A stretch of 64,000 bases of DNA. It comes from an uncultured Acidimicrobiaceae bacterium (GTDB taxonomy: Bacteria; Actinomycetota; Acidimicrobiia; Acidimicrobiales; Ilumatobacteraceae). Positions 9,187-17,520 of the stretch are shown one piece after another (position 1 is the stretch's first letter; each line of letters opens with the position of its first letter). Made by a program: the position numbers and the translations under genes. The notes under the pieces are model-generated. The model did not search any database. It was not told the DNA's origin and saw only the letters and a list, made by a program, of their open reading frames with translations. The stretch lies in the NCBI GenBank assembly GCA_937890395.1, contig CALACK010000070.1, positions 1 through 64,000 of the forward strand. The letters run 5' to 3'.

Positions 9187-9219
9187 GCGTCAATCGTAAC
9201 GCTGTAGCGAAGTGAATCG

Positions 9220-10578
9220 TTATAGCGATGCGATCAACTTGTCGACTCTTTCGTCCTTGTGCTTGAAAGGGTCTTTACATAAAACTGTGCGCTGTTGTTG
9301 ATCGTTAAGTTTCAGATGAACCCAATCAACCGTGTAATCGCGCTTGCGTTCTTTCGCGCGCTTGATGAAAGCGCCGCGCAATTTTGCCCGAGTGGTTGCT
9401 GGTGGCTGGTCTTTGGCCATCTCGATGTCTTGGTCATTGCAGATTCGATCAACCAAGTTGTGATTTTCTAGTTTGTAGAAAAGTCCTCGGTTGCGGCAAA
9501 TATCGTGATACTGCAAATCAACTAATTGGGTTCTTGCATCATCGAGCGCCAAGTCATGTTTCTTTCTGAAGGCCTCAATCAAGTGATATTTGATAACCCA
9601 GTCAACTTCGCGATTTAGTTTTAGAGGATCATTCTCTATTGTCGATACACAATGCTCCCACATTTCTAAGGCCTTCATCTCGAGCGGCGCGTATCCATTC
9701 GTATCCGAGAACATAAGAGCCTTGTCGAGCAGTTCGCGTTGAATATCTAATGCCGACAACTCTCGACCAGAAGCAAGTCGAATTTTGCGTTTGCAAGTTA
9801 TGTCTTGACTGATCTCACGTATCGCCCTCGTCGCATTCTCTAAGGTGTAATCGCGCAGGATATTCGGACTCTCCTCCATCATTCGTAATACACACGCTGT
9901 TGAACCCAGTTTCAAATAATTCGTGTACTCACTCATATTTGAGTCACCAACAATTACATGTAGCCGGCGATATTTCTCTGCATCAGCATGCGGCTCATCG
10001 CGCGTATTGATGATCGGTCGGCTTCGAGTTGTCGCCGAGCTTTGGCTCTCCCATATATGTTCAGCGCGTTGAGCGATCGTAAATATCGGCCCCCTCGAAG
10101 TCTGCAAAACTTTTCCGGCGCCAGTAAAGATCTGCCTTGTAACGAAAAATGGAATCAACACCTCGGGATACCGCTCAACATCGTCAGTGCGTGCCGTCAA
10201 ATAGTTCTCATGACAGCCATAACTATTGCCCGCAGAGTCCGTGTTGTTTTTGAAAAGATAGATCGTTCCGCGAATGCCCTCTTCGCGCAGACGTTGTTGT
10301 GCGCCTTCAAGAAGTTGCTCAAGAATTCGCTCACCAGCTTTGTCGTGAACAACGCAATCGTAAATCGAATCACATTCAGGAGTTGCATATTCCGGATGAG
10401 ATCCGACGTCTAAATAAAGACGAGCACCATTTTCTAAAAATACATTTGAGCTTCGACCCCAACTAACAACTTTTCGAAATAAATATCTCGCTACTTCGTC
10501 TGGGCTAAGTCGACGCTGGCCACGCAACGTGCAGGTGACTCCGTATTCGTTTTCTAGGCCGTATATTCTGCGATCCAT
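9220..10578 (-). CDS. pafA: Pup-protein ligase PafA
   Basis: A 452-residue ligase of the glutamine synthetase-like carboxylate-amine fold. It begins [14 protein letters not shown], the family N-terminus, and has [15 protein letters not shown] at 55-69, where Asp57 corresponds to the catalytic aspartate of known PafA. It uses ATP to phosphorylate the C-terminal Glu of Pup and joins it to substrate lysines. It is separated from Dop, its close relative here, by PafA-type features such as the shorter loop after the HPEY box. It lies about 50 bases after prcA in the same direction. Confidence 0.96.
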   Translation of the reverse strand: MDRRIYGLENEYGVTCTLRGQRRLSPDEVARYLFRKVVSWGRSSNVFLENGARLYLDVGSHPEYATPECDSIYDCVVHDKAGERILEQLLEGAQQRLREEGIRGTIYLFKNNTDSAGNSYGCHENYLTARTDDVERYPEVLIPFFVTRQIFTGAGKVLQTSRGPIFTIAQRAEHIWESQSSATTRSRPIINTRDEPHADAEKYRRLHVIVGDSNMSEYTNYLKLGSTACVLRMMEESPNILRDYTLENATRAIREISQDITCKRKIRLASGRELSALDIQRELLDKALMFSDTNGYAPLEMKALEMWEHCVSTIENDPLKLNREVDWVIKYHLIEAFRKKHDLALDDARTQLVDLQYHDICRNRGLFYKLENHNLVDRICNDQDIEMAKDQPPATTRAKLRGAFIKRAKERKRDYTVDWVHLKLNDQQQRTVLCKDPFKHKDERVDKLIASL

Positions 10579-10627
10579 ATAGAAAACCTAATCAGTCTGG
10601 CAGTGCTTAGTCGTATTGAAAAGCTGA

Positions 10628-11305
10628 TCAGCCGATTATTGCCTCAATTTCACTTTCATCAATTCTTCGGAAACATCGGCGACGTCCATTACGTTCGAGA
10701 ACAGCGATCTCTAAATCTGCGTACTTAAGTTTTGTTTCTGCACCCGAAAGAGCAGCTATTGCATTTTGCAAGACAATTTTAAGCGAAGTATCTGCCACAT
10801 GACTGATTTTGAGGCGGTCGGTAACGGCTTGCGAGTCTCCACCAAGCACACTGAAATCATGCTCGTCTAAAACTGTGCCGTCATACATCACATGAAACAG
10901 ACGATCTGCGCTTTTGTCAATCCCGATTTCTGCGACGAGCAGTTCGACTTCCATTGGTTTTGGGGCTTCACTGAAAACTTGACTGAGAATCTGTGCGTAC
11001 TGATTCGTCAAACTACGTGCGTCTACATCTTGACGCGAAAATTGATAGCCCTTAATATCTGCCGAACGAACGCCGGCAACTCTTAGTTGATCAAACTCGT
11101 TATATTTACCGACACCAGCAAAAGCGATTCTGTCGTAGATCTCACTTATCTTGTGCAGTGTTGACGATGGATTCTCTGAAACTAGCGCTATTCCGCTGTC
11201 ATACTGAAGTGCAACTAAAGCTCGACCGCGCGCGATACCTTTTCGGGCAAAGTCTGCCCGATCTTTCATGAATTGTTCCGGTGGTACGTAATACGGAGTG
11301 TTCAT
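10628..11305 (-). CDS. prcA: 20S proteasome alpha subunit PrcA
   Basis: A 225-residue alpha-type proteasome subunit. The N-terminus YYVPPEQFMKDRADFARKGI is the conserved gate/H0 region of actinobacterial PrcA, followed by GRALVALQYDSGIALVSEN. It forms the outer heptameric rings that gate the chamber and dock the ARC/Mpa ATPase. The start overlaps the prcB stop by 4 bases (ATGA), so the subunits are translationally coupled in equal amounts. The length is slightly below the 240-250 of mycobacterial PrcA, mainly from a shorter C-terminal tail. Confidence 0.96.
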   Translation of the reverse strand: MNTPYYVPPEQFMKDRADFARKGIARGRALVALQYDSGIALVSENPSSTLHKISEIYDRIAFAGVGKYNEFDQLRVAGVRSADIKGYQFSRQDVDARSLTNQYAQILSQVFSEAPKPMEVELLVAEIGIDKSADRLFHVMYDGTVLDEHDFSVLGGDSQAVTDRLKISHVADTSLKIVLQNAIAALSGAETKLKYADLEIAVLERNGRRRCFRRIDESEIEAIIG

Positions 11306-12087
11306 CGTGCGCCGACTTCGATTGCTATATCACTATAAATTTTCGCCGATGTTTCGTCTGTTACCGAACTCCAGCCTTGTTTCGTGATCGACGCAATTAC
11401 TGGATAGATTCCACGCATTGAATCTGGCCCCCCAGTCGCCGAATCGGCATCTGAAGCTTCCCATAATGCGCGAGCGCAGAGTTTTACGGCGTCGTCTGTA
11501 GACAATTCTCGACGCCACGAAATTCGCATCACCGTAGATGCATGCAACATTCCTGAGCCTGTCGCTACGAAATCTTTTTCTTCATACCGACCACCGGTTA
11601 CGTCGTAGTCCCAAAGGCGTCCGGAGTCTGTATGAAAATCAAAACCCGCGAATATCGGCACAACAACTAAACCTTGCATTGCAGCCGGCAGATTACTCCG
11701 AACAAAACTCGATAGCTGATTGGCTTTACCTTCAAGCGAAAGAGTTTGGCCTTCAACTTTTTCGTAATGTTCAAGTTGTAGTTGAAACAACTTGATCATC
11801 TCCATTGCCGGACCGGCGGCACCAGCAATTGCAACACCGCTGAACTCGTCAGCCTGAACGACTTTCTCCATGCTTCGGTGGCTGATTAGATTGCCAGATG
11901 TGGCTCGCCTGTCGCCAGCCATAACGACGCCATCTTTGCAACGCATTGCAACACAAGTTGTCGCATGAGGAATTACTAATTCGTGGTCTACAGAAACTGA
12001 TCCAAATGGCGATAACCCGACACGCTTGAGAAGTTCGCCAAAATTTGCTCCTGGATCTGAACCGACCTCAAATATTGGCATCGACAT
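11302..12087 (-). CDS. prcB: 20S proteasome beta subunit PrcB (with propeptide)
   Basis: A 261-residue precursor. Residues 1-42 are the propeptide and autocleavage should expose Thr43 in HATTCVAMRC as the N-terminal nucleophile; the GVVMAGDRRATSG box follows and carries the Asp and Lys/Arg that support catalysis. Beta subunits form the two inner heptameric rings with the proteolytic sites. It lies 16 bases after pup and overlaps prcA by 4 bases, the standard pup-prcB-prcA order of actinobacteria. Confidence 0.97.
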   Translation of the reverse strand: MSMPIFEVGSDPGANFGELLKRVGLSPFGSVSVDHELVIPHATTCVAMRCKDGVVMAGDRRATSGNLISHRSMEKVVQADEFSGVAIAGAAGPAMEMIKLFQLQLEHYEKVEGQTLSLEGKANQLSSFVRSNLPAAMQGLVVVPIFAGFDFHTDSGRLWDYDVTGGRYEEKDFVATGSGMLHASTVMRISWRRELSTDDAVKLCARALWEASDADSATGGPDSMRGIYPVIASITKQGWSSVTDETSAKIYSDIAIEVGAR

Positions 12088-12103
12088 ACTTTTTAGGATA
12101 CGC

Positions 12104-12298
12104 CTACTGGCCGCCCTTCTGCACGTAGTTCTTTACGAAGTCCTCCGCGTTTGACTCAAGGACTTCGTCAATCTCGTCTAGCAAATCATCAAGTTCGGAA
12201 ATCAGTTTTTCACTGTTCACTGCAGGTTTGGTTTCGTCAACAGTGTCGGCTTTTGTCTTAACTTTTGTCGGCTTCTGCTTGCGAGTGGTTTCAGGCAT
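12104..12298 (-). CDS. pup: prokaryotic ubiquitin-like protein Pup
   Basis: A 64-residue intrinsically disordered protein. The first 35 residues are Lys/Thr/Glu-rich, the helix-forming segment ELDDLLDEIDEVLE is the part that binds the coiled coil of ARC/Mpa, and the C-terminus is VQKGGQ. The terminal Gln must be deamidated by Dop to Glu before PafA can attach Pup to lysines, which fits the dop gene upstream. It lies between dop and prcB in the conserved operon. Confidence 0.98.
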   Translation of the reverse strand: MPETTRKQKPTKVKTKADTVDETKPAVNSEKLISELDDLLDEIDEVLESNAEDFVKNYVQKGGQ

Positions 12299-12368
12299 AT
12301 GCGCACCATAGCGAATAATCAGAGCGATGTAAACACCGCTTTTTGAAAGACGGGTATTTATTCACTAA

Positions 12369-13886
12369 TCAATTACTGGGCTTGAAGCTTGAACTAGTAA
12401 CAGCATCACCGAGTGCAGAAATCAAATCGGATGGGGTCAAGCAACGATCAAAAAGTTCTTCGGTCATCGCCTTAGTTCCGCGAAGGGGCTCAATCATCGG
12501 GATTCTTTTTAGTGGACCCGAGCCAATATCAAACACAACGCTGTCCCAGTTGGCGGCGACGACATCATTCGGCCATTTCTCTAAACATTTGCCCCTGAAA
12601 TACGCGCGTGTACTTTCAGGTGGTGCGGTGCATGCGTCAAGCGCCTGTCGCTGTGAGACCAATGTTTCGAGACCAGCGCGTAGCGCAAGACATTTGTCTG
12701 GGCGCATGTCGTGATATTGCAAATCGACCGCCTTAAGTTTTGCGTCTGTATCTCGCAAATTATGCCTGGTCACTAACCCATCGATGATTCGCTTCTTGGC
12801 GACCCAATCGACAATATGTGCGACACTCAGCGGGTCACTCTGTAGACCCTCAATTACTTCTCGCCAACGGCGCAAAATATTTTCACCTGTCGTCTGGCCA
12901 ACCGATTCGAGACCAAAACTATTTGCATAGCGCTCGGCATATTGATACAGAGATTCTTGTATTTCAAGCGCGGTCATTCGTTTATCGTTCTCAAGCAAAA
13001 TCGCCTGGCGCAATGTCGGGTCATGACTGATTTGACGAATCGCGGGTACTGGGTTAAGTAGCAGTAAGTCTTCAGGCAACTGATCGTCCTCGATCATTGA
13101 CAACAAGATTGCTGTCGTTCCAAGTTTTAAATAAGTCGCAACTTCACTCATATTGGCATCACCAACTATCACGTGAAGTCTTCTGTATTTAGTTGGATCA
13201 CAGTGTGGCTCATCGCGAGTATTAACTATTGGTCGTTTCAGTGTTGTTTCAAGGCCGACCTCTTCTTCGAAAAAGTCAGCGCGTTGGCTGAGTTGAAATG
13301 CAACCGATTCGTTCGGCATAGACTCGAATTCTGTACCGACTTTTCCGGCGCCACAGAACACCTGTCGCGTAACAAAATGAGTTGTTATCAATGCGGCCAT
13401 CTTGGCAAAAGGCAATGCGCGTGCGAGCAAATAGTTCTCATGGCATCCGTAACTATTGCCTTTTCCGTCTGAATTATTTTTATAGGCGATCAATTCGGCA
13501 CCTTCGGGCAAGAAACTCTTCGCAGCGATCATGCTTTGTCTCACGATTTCTTCGCCCGCTCTATCAAAAATTAAGGCTTCATCAACCGATCTACATTCTG
13601 GAGTTGATACTTCTGGGTGTGCATGGTCAACGTAATATCTGGCACCATTTGTCAAAACCGTGTTCACCAAGTGCATCTCGATCTCGGGTGGAAAAGAATC
13701 GTCTAACGAGAGACCTCTGGCGTCATTTCCTGGTTGCTCGTCTTTGAAATCCCAGCCGACATTTTTATCGAAGCGACCTACATATGAATTAATCAATAAC
13801 GAAGATGCCGTCACGGCACTTGCATCCATGCCCTTGGCGATGATCCCATACTCGGTCTCTATGCCACAGATTTTTGGAATGCTCAC
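12369..13886 (-). CDS. dop: Pup deamidase/depupylase Dop
   Basis: About 505 residues, a PafA homologue that deamidates the C-terminal Gln of Pup and removes Pup from substrates. It begins VSIPKICGIETEYGII and carries YYVDHAHPEVSTPECRS, whose aspartate is the catalytic residue of the family. I place the start at GTG 13886: a GAGGG Shine-Dalgarno stands four bases upstream, it falls 7 bases after the arc stop, and the family N-terminus begins here. An in-frame TTG 27 codons upstream would overlap arc by 74 bases and adds non-conserved residues. The pup gene follows about 70 bases downstream. Confidence 0.94.
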   Translation of the reverse strand: MSIPKICGIETEYGIIAKGMDASAVTASSLLINSYVGRFDKNVGWDFKDEQPGNDARGLSLDDSFPPEIEMHLVNTVLTNGARYYVDHAHPEVSTPECRSVDEALIFDRAGEEIVRQSMIAAKSFLPEGAELIAYKNNSDGKGNSYGCHENYLLARALPFAKMAALITTHFVTRQVFCGAGKVGTEFESMPNESVAFQLSQRADFFEEEVGLETTLKRPIVNTRDEPHCDPTKYRRLHVIVGDANMSEVATYLKLGTTAILLSMIEDDQLPEDLLLLNPVPAIRQISHDPTLRQAILLENDKRMTALEIQESLYQYAERYANSFGLESVGQTTGENILRRWREVIEGLQSDPLSVAHIVDWVAKKRIIDGLVTRHNLRDTDAKLKAVDLQYHDMRPDKCLALRAGLETLVSQRQALDACTAPPESTRAYFRGKCLEKWPNDVVAANWDSVVFDIGSGPLKRIPMIEPLRGTKAMTEELFDRCLTPSDLISALGDAVTSSSFKPSN

Positions 13887-13893
13887 ATATCCC

Positions 13894-15570
13894 TCAGAGA
13901 TATTGTCCAGTGGCAGTTTTTTCAATCGCTCGGCCGCCCGACTTTGGGTCGCTTTCGTTGTTGACAAGGGTGCGGATGAATACGATTCGCTCTCCTTTTT
14001 TGCCGGAAATTTTCGCCCAGTCGTCCGGGTTTGTTGTGTTCGGTAAATCTTCGTGCTCTTTGAATTCTTGACGAATTGACAAAGTCAGATCCTGCAATCG
14101 AATACCGCGTTCGCCCCCAGCGATCAGACGCTTAATGGCAAGTTTTTTTGCACGTCTTACGATATTTTCAATCATTGCACCTGATGCAAAATCTTTAAAA
14201 AACATCACGTCGCGGTCACCATTCTGATACGTGACTTCAAGAAATCGATTGTCATCGTCTTGTCGATACATCTCAGCCACAGTCGCTTCAATCATTAATG
14301 AAACCGTTCGATCTAGGTCGCCGCCGTTGCGATCGATCTCGCTGGCCGAAATTGGAACCTCACTCGTCAGATATCGTCCAAATATCTGTCGCGCTGCATC
14401 TGCATTTGGGCGATCAATTCGTATTTTTACGTCTAACCTTCCTGGACGAAGAATTGCTGGGTCAATTAAATCTTCACGGTTCGTTGCACCAATCACAATT
14501 ACATTTCGCAAACCTTCTACTCCGTCAATTTCGGCAAGCAATTGCGGCACAATGGTCGACTCCATATCTGAAGAAATACCGGTGCCACGAGTTCGGAACA
14601 TCGAATCCATTTCATCAAAGAAAACTATTACGGGCCATCCCTCTTCGCTTTTTTCGCGCGCTCTTTGAAACACCAATCGAATCTGGCGTTCGGTTTCGCC
14701 CACATATTTATTTAACAACTCGGGTCCCTTGATGTTGATGAAGTAGCTTCGAGCCTTTTCTCCACCATTCGCAGTCGAAACTTTTTGGGCGAGGCTATTT
14801 GCAACCGCTTTAGCAATTAAAGTTTTGCCACATCCTGGTGGTCCGTACAACAAGATTCCTTTGGGTGCGGGTAATTGGTGTTCGGCAAATAGTTCGCTAT
14901 ACAAAAATGGCAATTCAACTGCGTCTGCGATCTGTTCTATTTGTGAGTCAAGACCACCGATATCTGTGTATGAGATATTGGGCACTTCTTCGAGCAGCAA
15001 ATGCTCAACGTCGGGCTGTGTAAGTCGCTCTAGTAGTAGGTTTGATTTTGAATCCATCCGCAATAGATCGCCATTTCTAAGATGCATTCCACGCAAAGTG
15101 TCTGCTAGTTCACAAACTCGCTCGTCATCACCGCGTCCAGTGACAATGGCTCGGATGCCATCTTCAAGAACCTCTTTAAGATGAACTATTTCGCCGATTG
15201 GTTCAGGAGCACGAACCTTAATGACATTGAAACTTTCGTTGAGAACCACTTCTGCACCACGCTCGATCTTTTCAAAATCAATATCGGGGTTGACAGTTAC
15301 TCTCATTTTTCGACCGTTAGTCAAAATGTCAACCGTTAAGTCATCATTTTTCCCCACGATAACGCCATATCCAGAAGGTGGCTGCGTTAACTTTTCAACC
15401 TCATCTCGTAGCGTCGAAATATGTTCACGAGATTCTCGAAGTGTGTACGAGAGTTTTTCGTTTTGAGCTACAGCGTGAGCAAGTTGACCTTTGGTCTCAA
15501 GCAATTTGTCTTCCAAGTGTCGCGCATGCTCGTGTGCTGATTCAGCACTCTCGTCTTCAGCTCGTGCCAT
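13894..15570 (-). CDS. arc: proteasome-associated AAA ATPase ARC/Mpa
   Basis: About 558 residues: an N-terminal coiled coil (HEHARHLEDKLLETKGQL onwards) that captures Pup, an interdomain OB region, then the AAA module with Walker A GPPGCGKT and Walker B VIVFFDEMDS. The C-terminus is GQYL, the docking motif that opens the PrcA gate. It unfolds pupylated proteins and threads them into the 20S core. I choose ATG 15570, preceded by GGAGAGGCG; 31 extra upstream codons in frame are not family-like. First gene of the arc-dop-pup-prcB-prcA-pafA operon, divergent from a ferredoxin gene. Confidence 0.96.
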   Translation of the reverse strand: MARAEDESAESAHEHARHLEDKLLETKGQLAHAVAQNEKLSYTLRESREHISTLRDEVEKLTQPPSGYGVIVGKNDDLTVDILTNGRKMRVTVNPDIDFEKIERGAEVVLNESFNVIKVRAPEPIGEIVHLKEVLEDGIRAIVTGRGDDERVCELADTLRGMHLRNGDLLRMDSKSNLLLERLTQPDVEHLLLEEVPNISYTDIGGLDSQIEQIADAVELPFLYSELFAEHQLPAPKGILLYGPPGCGKTLIAKAVANSLAQKVSTANGGEKARSYFINIKGPELLNKYVGETERQIRLVFQRAREKSEEGWPVIVFFDEMDSMFRTRGTGISSDMESTIVPQLLAEIDGVEGLRNVIVIGATNREDLIDPAILRPGRLDVKIRIDRPNADAARQIFGRYLTSEVPISASEIDRNGGDLDRTVSLMIEATVAEMYRQDDDNRFLEVTYQNGDRDVMFFKDFASGAMIENIVRRAKKLAIKRLIAGGERGIRLQDLTLSIRQEFKEHEDLPNTTNPDDWAKISGKKGERIVFIRTLVNNESDPKSGGRAIEKTATGQYL

Positions 15571-15722
15571 CGTGAATTTCGCCTCTCCGCGTACGTCTCT
15601 GCCTACCGTATAGGTCAATCGGTACGATGCAAAAATCGTGATAGAAGTAAACCGCCAAGACAACGAATTTGCCGTGTATCATAATCTCGTTGCGGTATAA
15701 GTCTTAAACGAGGGAGCGTCAA
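15571..15722. promoter_or_regulatory. divergent promoter region of arc operon and ferredoxin gene
   Basis: About 150 bases between the divergent starts of arc and the ferredoxin. On the plus strand CATAAT at 15680-15685 and TATAAG at 15696-15701 are possible -10 boxes, with no convincing -35 at the right distance. A clear Shine-Dalgarno, GAGGGAG, stands at 15710-15716 before the ferredoxin ATG. The start of the whole pupylation operon must also lie here. Promoter assignments are tentative. Confidence 0.35.
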
Positions 15723-15968
15723 ATGAAGGTATGGATTGATCAGGATCTCTGCACAGGGGATGGTCTTTGTGAAGAAATAGCTCCTGATGTTTTTACTTTG
15801 TTAGATGACGGTTTGGCATATGTTCGTGAAGGTGCGAAAGTTTTCGCAACAGCTAAGGGCAATGAGCAGGGTGCTGCAGGAGTTGCTAATTTCGCCGACT
15901 CGATGCTTGATGCCGTAGTTGAATCCGCCGAAGAGTGCCCAGGAGAGTGCATCTTCATAGAGCCGTAA
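15723..15968 (+). CDS. single-cluster ferredoxin (CxxDxxC...C type)
   Basis: An 81-residue acidic electron carrier. The cluster motif is CTGDGLC (Cys10, Asp13, Cys16) with the last ligand Cys72 in the ECPGEC box. Asp replaces the second cysteine, as in ferredoxins that hold a [3Fe-4S] cluster or an Asp-ligated [4Fe-4S] cluster. Such small ferredoxins often serve cytochrome P450s in actinobacteria. It is transcribed away from arc with a strong GAGGGAG ribosome binding site. Nothing nearby is an obvious redox partner. Confidence 0.92.
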   Translation: MKVWIDQDLCTGDGLCEEIAPDVFTLLDDGLAYVREGAKVFATAKGNEQGAAGVANFADSMLDAVVESAEECPGECIFIEP

Positions 15969-15985
15969 TTTTTCGGTTTGTGGTT

Positions 15986-16747
15986 TTAAGCGCCGATATA
16001 TCTTGCGCTAGTTAAGAAGCCAGTATGTGCAACCATTCTGTGGTCAGGGCGAACAGACGCACCTTCAATATGCCAAGTTCGGTGTAGAACCTCTAACGTT
16101 CGGCGGTCAAGCCATCCGTCCCCCATTGCTTCTTGGGTTCGCACAGCCTGAGTGATGCTCGGCGAATAAGAAACTACTAGCGCGCCTCTTCTCAGCACCT
16201 TGTTGGCGTGTTCGATGACCTGCCATGGTTCAGGTAAATCTAAAACCATTCGATCAAATTCGGTTTCTTCGATACCTAAATAAGCGTCACGAATTGAGAC
16301 CGTATACCGTTCGAGCGCTGATTCTCCGAGAAATTCACGAACATTTATCTGCGCACGATTTGCAAAATCTTCTCGCAGTTCATAACCAGTGATGATTGCC
16401 CCGTAGCGAAGCATCGTCATTGATAACGCGCCAGATCCGAGCCCAGATTCGAACACTTTTACACCCGGCGTGATGTCAGCCATCATGCAGATCGGTGCTA
16501 GATCTTTTGGGTAAATAACTTGCGCACCGCGTGGCATCTGCACAACAAAGTCTTCAAGGGTCGGGCGCAAAGCAATGTAGTACGCGCCTTTAGTCGATTG
16601 CACAGACGATCCTTCGTGCGCGTCAATAATCAGACTGTGCGCGAGAAAACCAGCATGGGTGTGAAATTCGCCGTTTTCTTTTAAAGTAAATAAATAACGT
16701 CGCTTCTTGACATCAAGCAGCAGAACTTTTTCGCCGTAACTAAACAT
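15986..16747 (-). CDS. trmI: tRNA (adenine-58-N1)-methyltransferase TrmI
   Basis: A 253-residue class I SAM-dependent methyltransferase. The SAM site is VFESGLGSGALSMTMLR (about 106-122), the acidic loop GYELREDF follows, and LDLPEPWQVI is the motif IV region typical of TrmI. The N-terminal small beta domain starts FSYGEKVLLLDVKKRRY. It forms m1A58 in the tRNA T-loop. TrmI next to the proteasome ATPase is a widespread actinobacterial gene order. It converges on the ferredoxin gene, 17 bases away. Confidence 0.95.
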   Translation of the reverse strand: MFSYGEKVLLLDVKKRRYLFTLKENGEFHTHAGFLAHSLIIDAHEGSSVQSTKGAYYIALRPTLEDFVVQMPRGAQVIYPKDLAPICMMADITPGVKVFESGLGSGALSMTMLRYGAIITGYELREDFANRAQINVREFLGESALERYTVSIRDAYLGIEETEFDRMVLDLPEPWQVIEHANKVLRRGALVVSYSPSITQAVRTQEAMGDGWLDRRTLEVLHRTWHIEGASVRPDHRMVAHTGFLTSARYIGA

Positions 16748-16786
16748 CTGCGAGTCTTATTTCGAAATATCTAAACCACATTTGCA

Positions 16787-16945
16787 TCAACGAACTGAAC
16801 GCGATTTGATCGTAATTGAGTCGCCTTGCTGAAACTTGCGTCGAACAACTTGTTGGCTAGATGGTTTCAAGTGTCTTCGCATAAATCGATACACGCCGAA
16901 CCAGAAACTTAACTTGGCAGATCGAGCAATGAGTTTTTGGATCAT
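16787..16945 (-). CDS. small basic hypothetical protein (52 aa)
   Basis: A short reading frame from ATG 16945 to TGA 16787. The product is strongly basic, with FWFGVYRFMRRHLKP in the middle and SITIKSRSVR at the end, and has the look of a real protein rather than a chance frame. It fills the otherwise empty gap between the 71-residue membrane protein (25 bases upstream, same strand) and trmI. The ribosome binding site is weak (GAAGAT). I recognise no family. It could be the third member of a small operon with the two preceding membrane proteins. Confidence 0.5.
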   Translation of the reverse strand: MIQKLIARSAKLSFWFGVYRFMRRHLKPSSQQVVRRKFQQGDSITIKSRSVR

Positions 16946-16970
16946 GAGAATGTATTTATCTTCGTGTCGA

Positions 16971-17186
16971 TTATTTGCTGCTGAATATTTCTATGATGCT
17001 GCGGTTCTTCTTACCTTTGCGCTTGCCCAACATGAACGCCGTCAATAACGCCGCCACCGCGACTCCGATTTTAATTAATCTGATTTGCTCTGATTTGTCT
17101 GCAACTTTCGATTGAATATCTTCCTGAAATAAAACCAGTTGGTTTTGTAATTCGTCACGCGTTACGCGTTGCTCTAGTTGCTTCAT
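16971..17186 (-). CDS. small single-pass membrane protein (71 aa)
   Basis: Residues 1-38 are charged and helical (RDELQNQLVLFQEDIQSKV), residues about 42-55 form one hydrophobic helix (IKIGVAVAALLTAFMLG), and a very basic KRKGKKNR tail follows. That layout predicts a short membrane anchor with a cytoplasmic basic end. It starts 3 bases after the upstream holin-like gene, so the two are co-translated. It is reminiscent of small DUF3618-like actinobacterial membrane proteins, which also follow a Holin-X gene, but I cannot confirm the family. Confidence 0.7.
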   Translation of the reverse strand: MKQLEQRVTRDELQNQLVLFQEDIQSKVADKSEQIRLIKIGVAVAALLTAFMLGKRKGKKNRSIIEIFSSK

Positions 17187-17189
17187 GAA

Positions 17190-17504
17190 TTACTTTTCGA
17201 GTGTGCCACGTTTGATTCGCGAATTCGCCAAATATCCGACGACTAAACAAATGAAAACTGTGATCAGATAACAGAGCCACGACCAAGTATTGGATGCACC
17301 CAATGGGGTTGTTTGTACCAGCCTTAAAACACCAAGCGAACCAATCACTACGCCGATACTTATCAACACGGCGGCGAATAGCCCAAACCCGAGCCAACGA
17401 CCAGCACCACGTAGTGGATCTATCGCCTCTTGTTTTGCGTATTTGATGACGAGTTCGTACAACTCTGAAATCTTGATCTTTGCTTCGTCAGCGGGCACAC
17501 ACAC
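17190..17504 (-). CDS. Holin-X/phage-holin-3_6-like small membrane protein
   Basis: A 104-residue protein: an N-terminal amphipathic region (KISELYELVIKYAKQEA) followed by two transmembrane helices, about 37-60 and 76-93, with a short loop. This is the pattern of the actinobacterial Holin-X (phage holin 3_6) family, a cellular protein despite the name; no prophage genes are near. Start is GTG 17504, with a second GTG two codons later. It heads a likely three-gene operon of small proteins. Role unknown. Confidence 0.7.
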   Translation of the reverse strand: MCVPADEAKIKISELYELVIKYAKQEAIDPLRGAGRWLGFGLFAAVLISIGVVIGSLGVLRLVQTTPLGASNTWSWLCYLITVFICLVVGYLANSRIKRGTLEK

Positions 17505-17520
17505 ATTCTACGAGGTCGCC

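Noticed and set aside
14231-15184. Long plus-strand frames opposite arc
   Set aside because: Serine/arginine-rich composition with no domain; arc on the minus strand has a complete set of AAA motifs.
16836-17048. Plus-strand 70-codon frame between trmI and the small membrane genes
   Set aside because: It lies opposite the better supported 52-codon gene and the end of the 71-residue gene, and its sequence shows no protein-like pattern.
17190-17504. Holin-like gene as a sign of a prophage
   Set aside because: No phage structural, integrase or lysis genes are near, and Holin-X proteins are normal chromosomal genes in actinobacteria.
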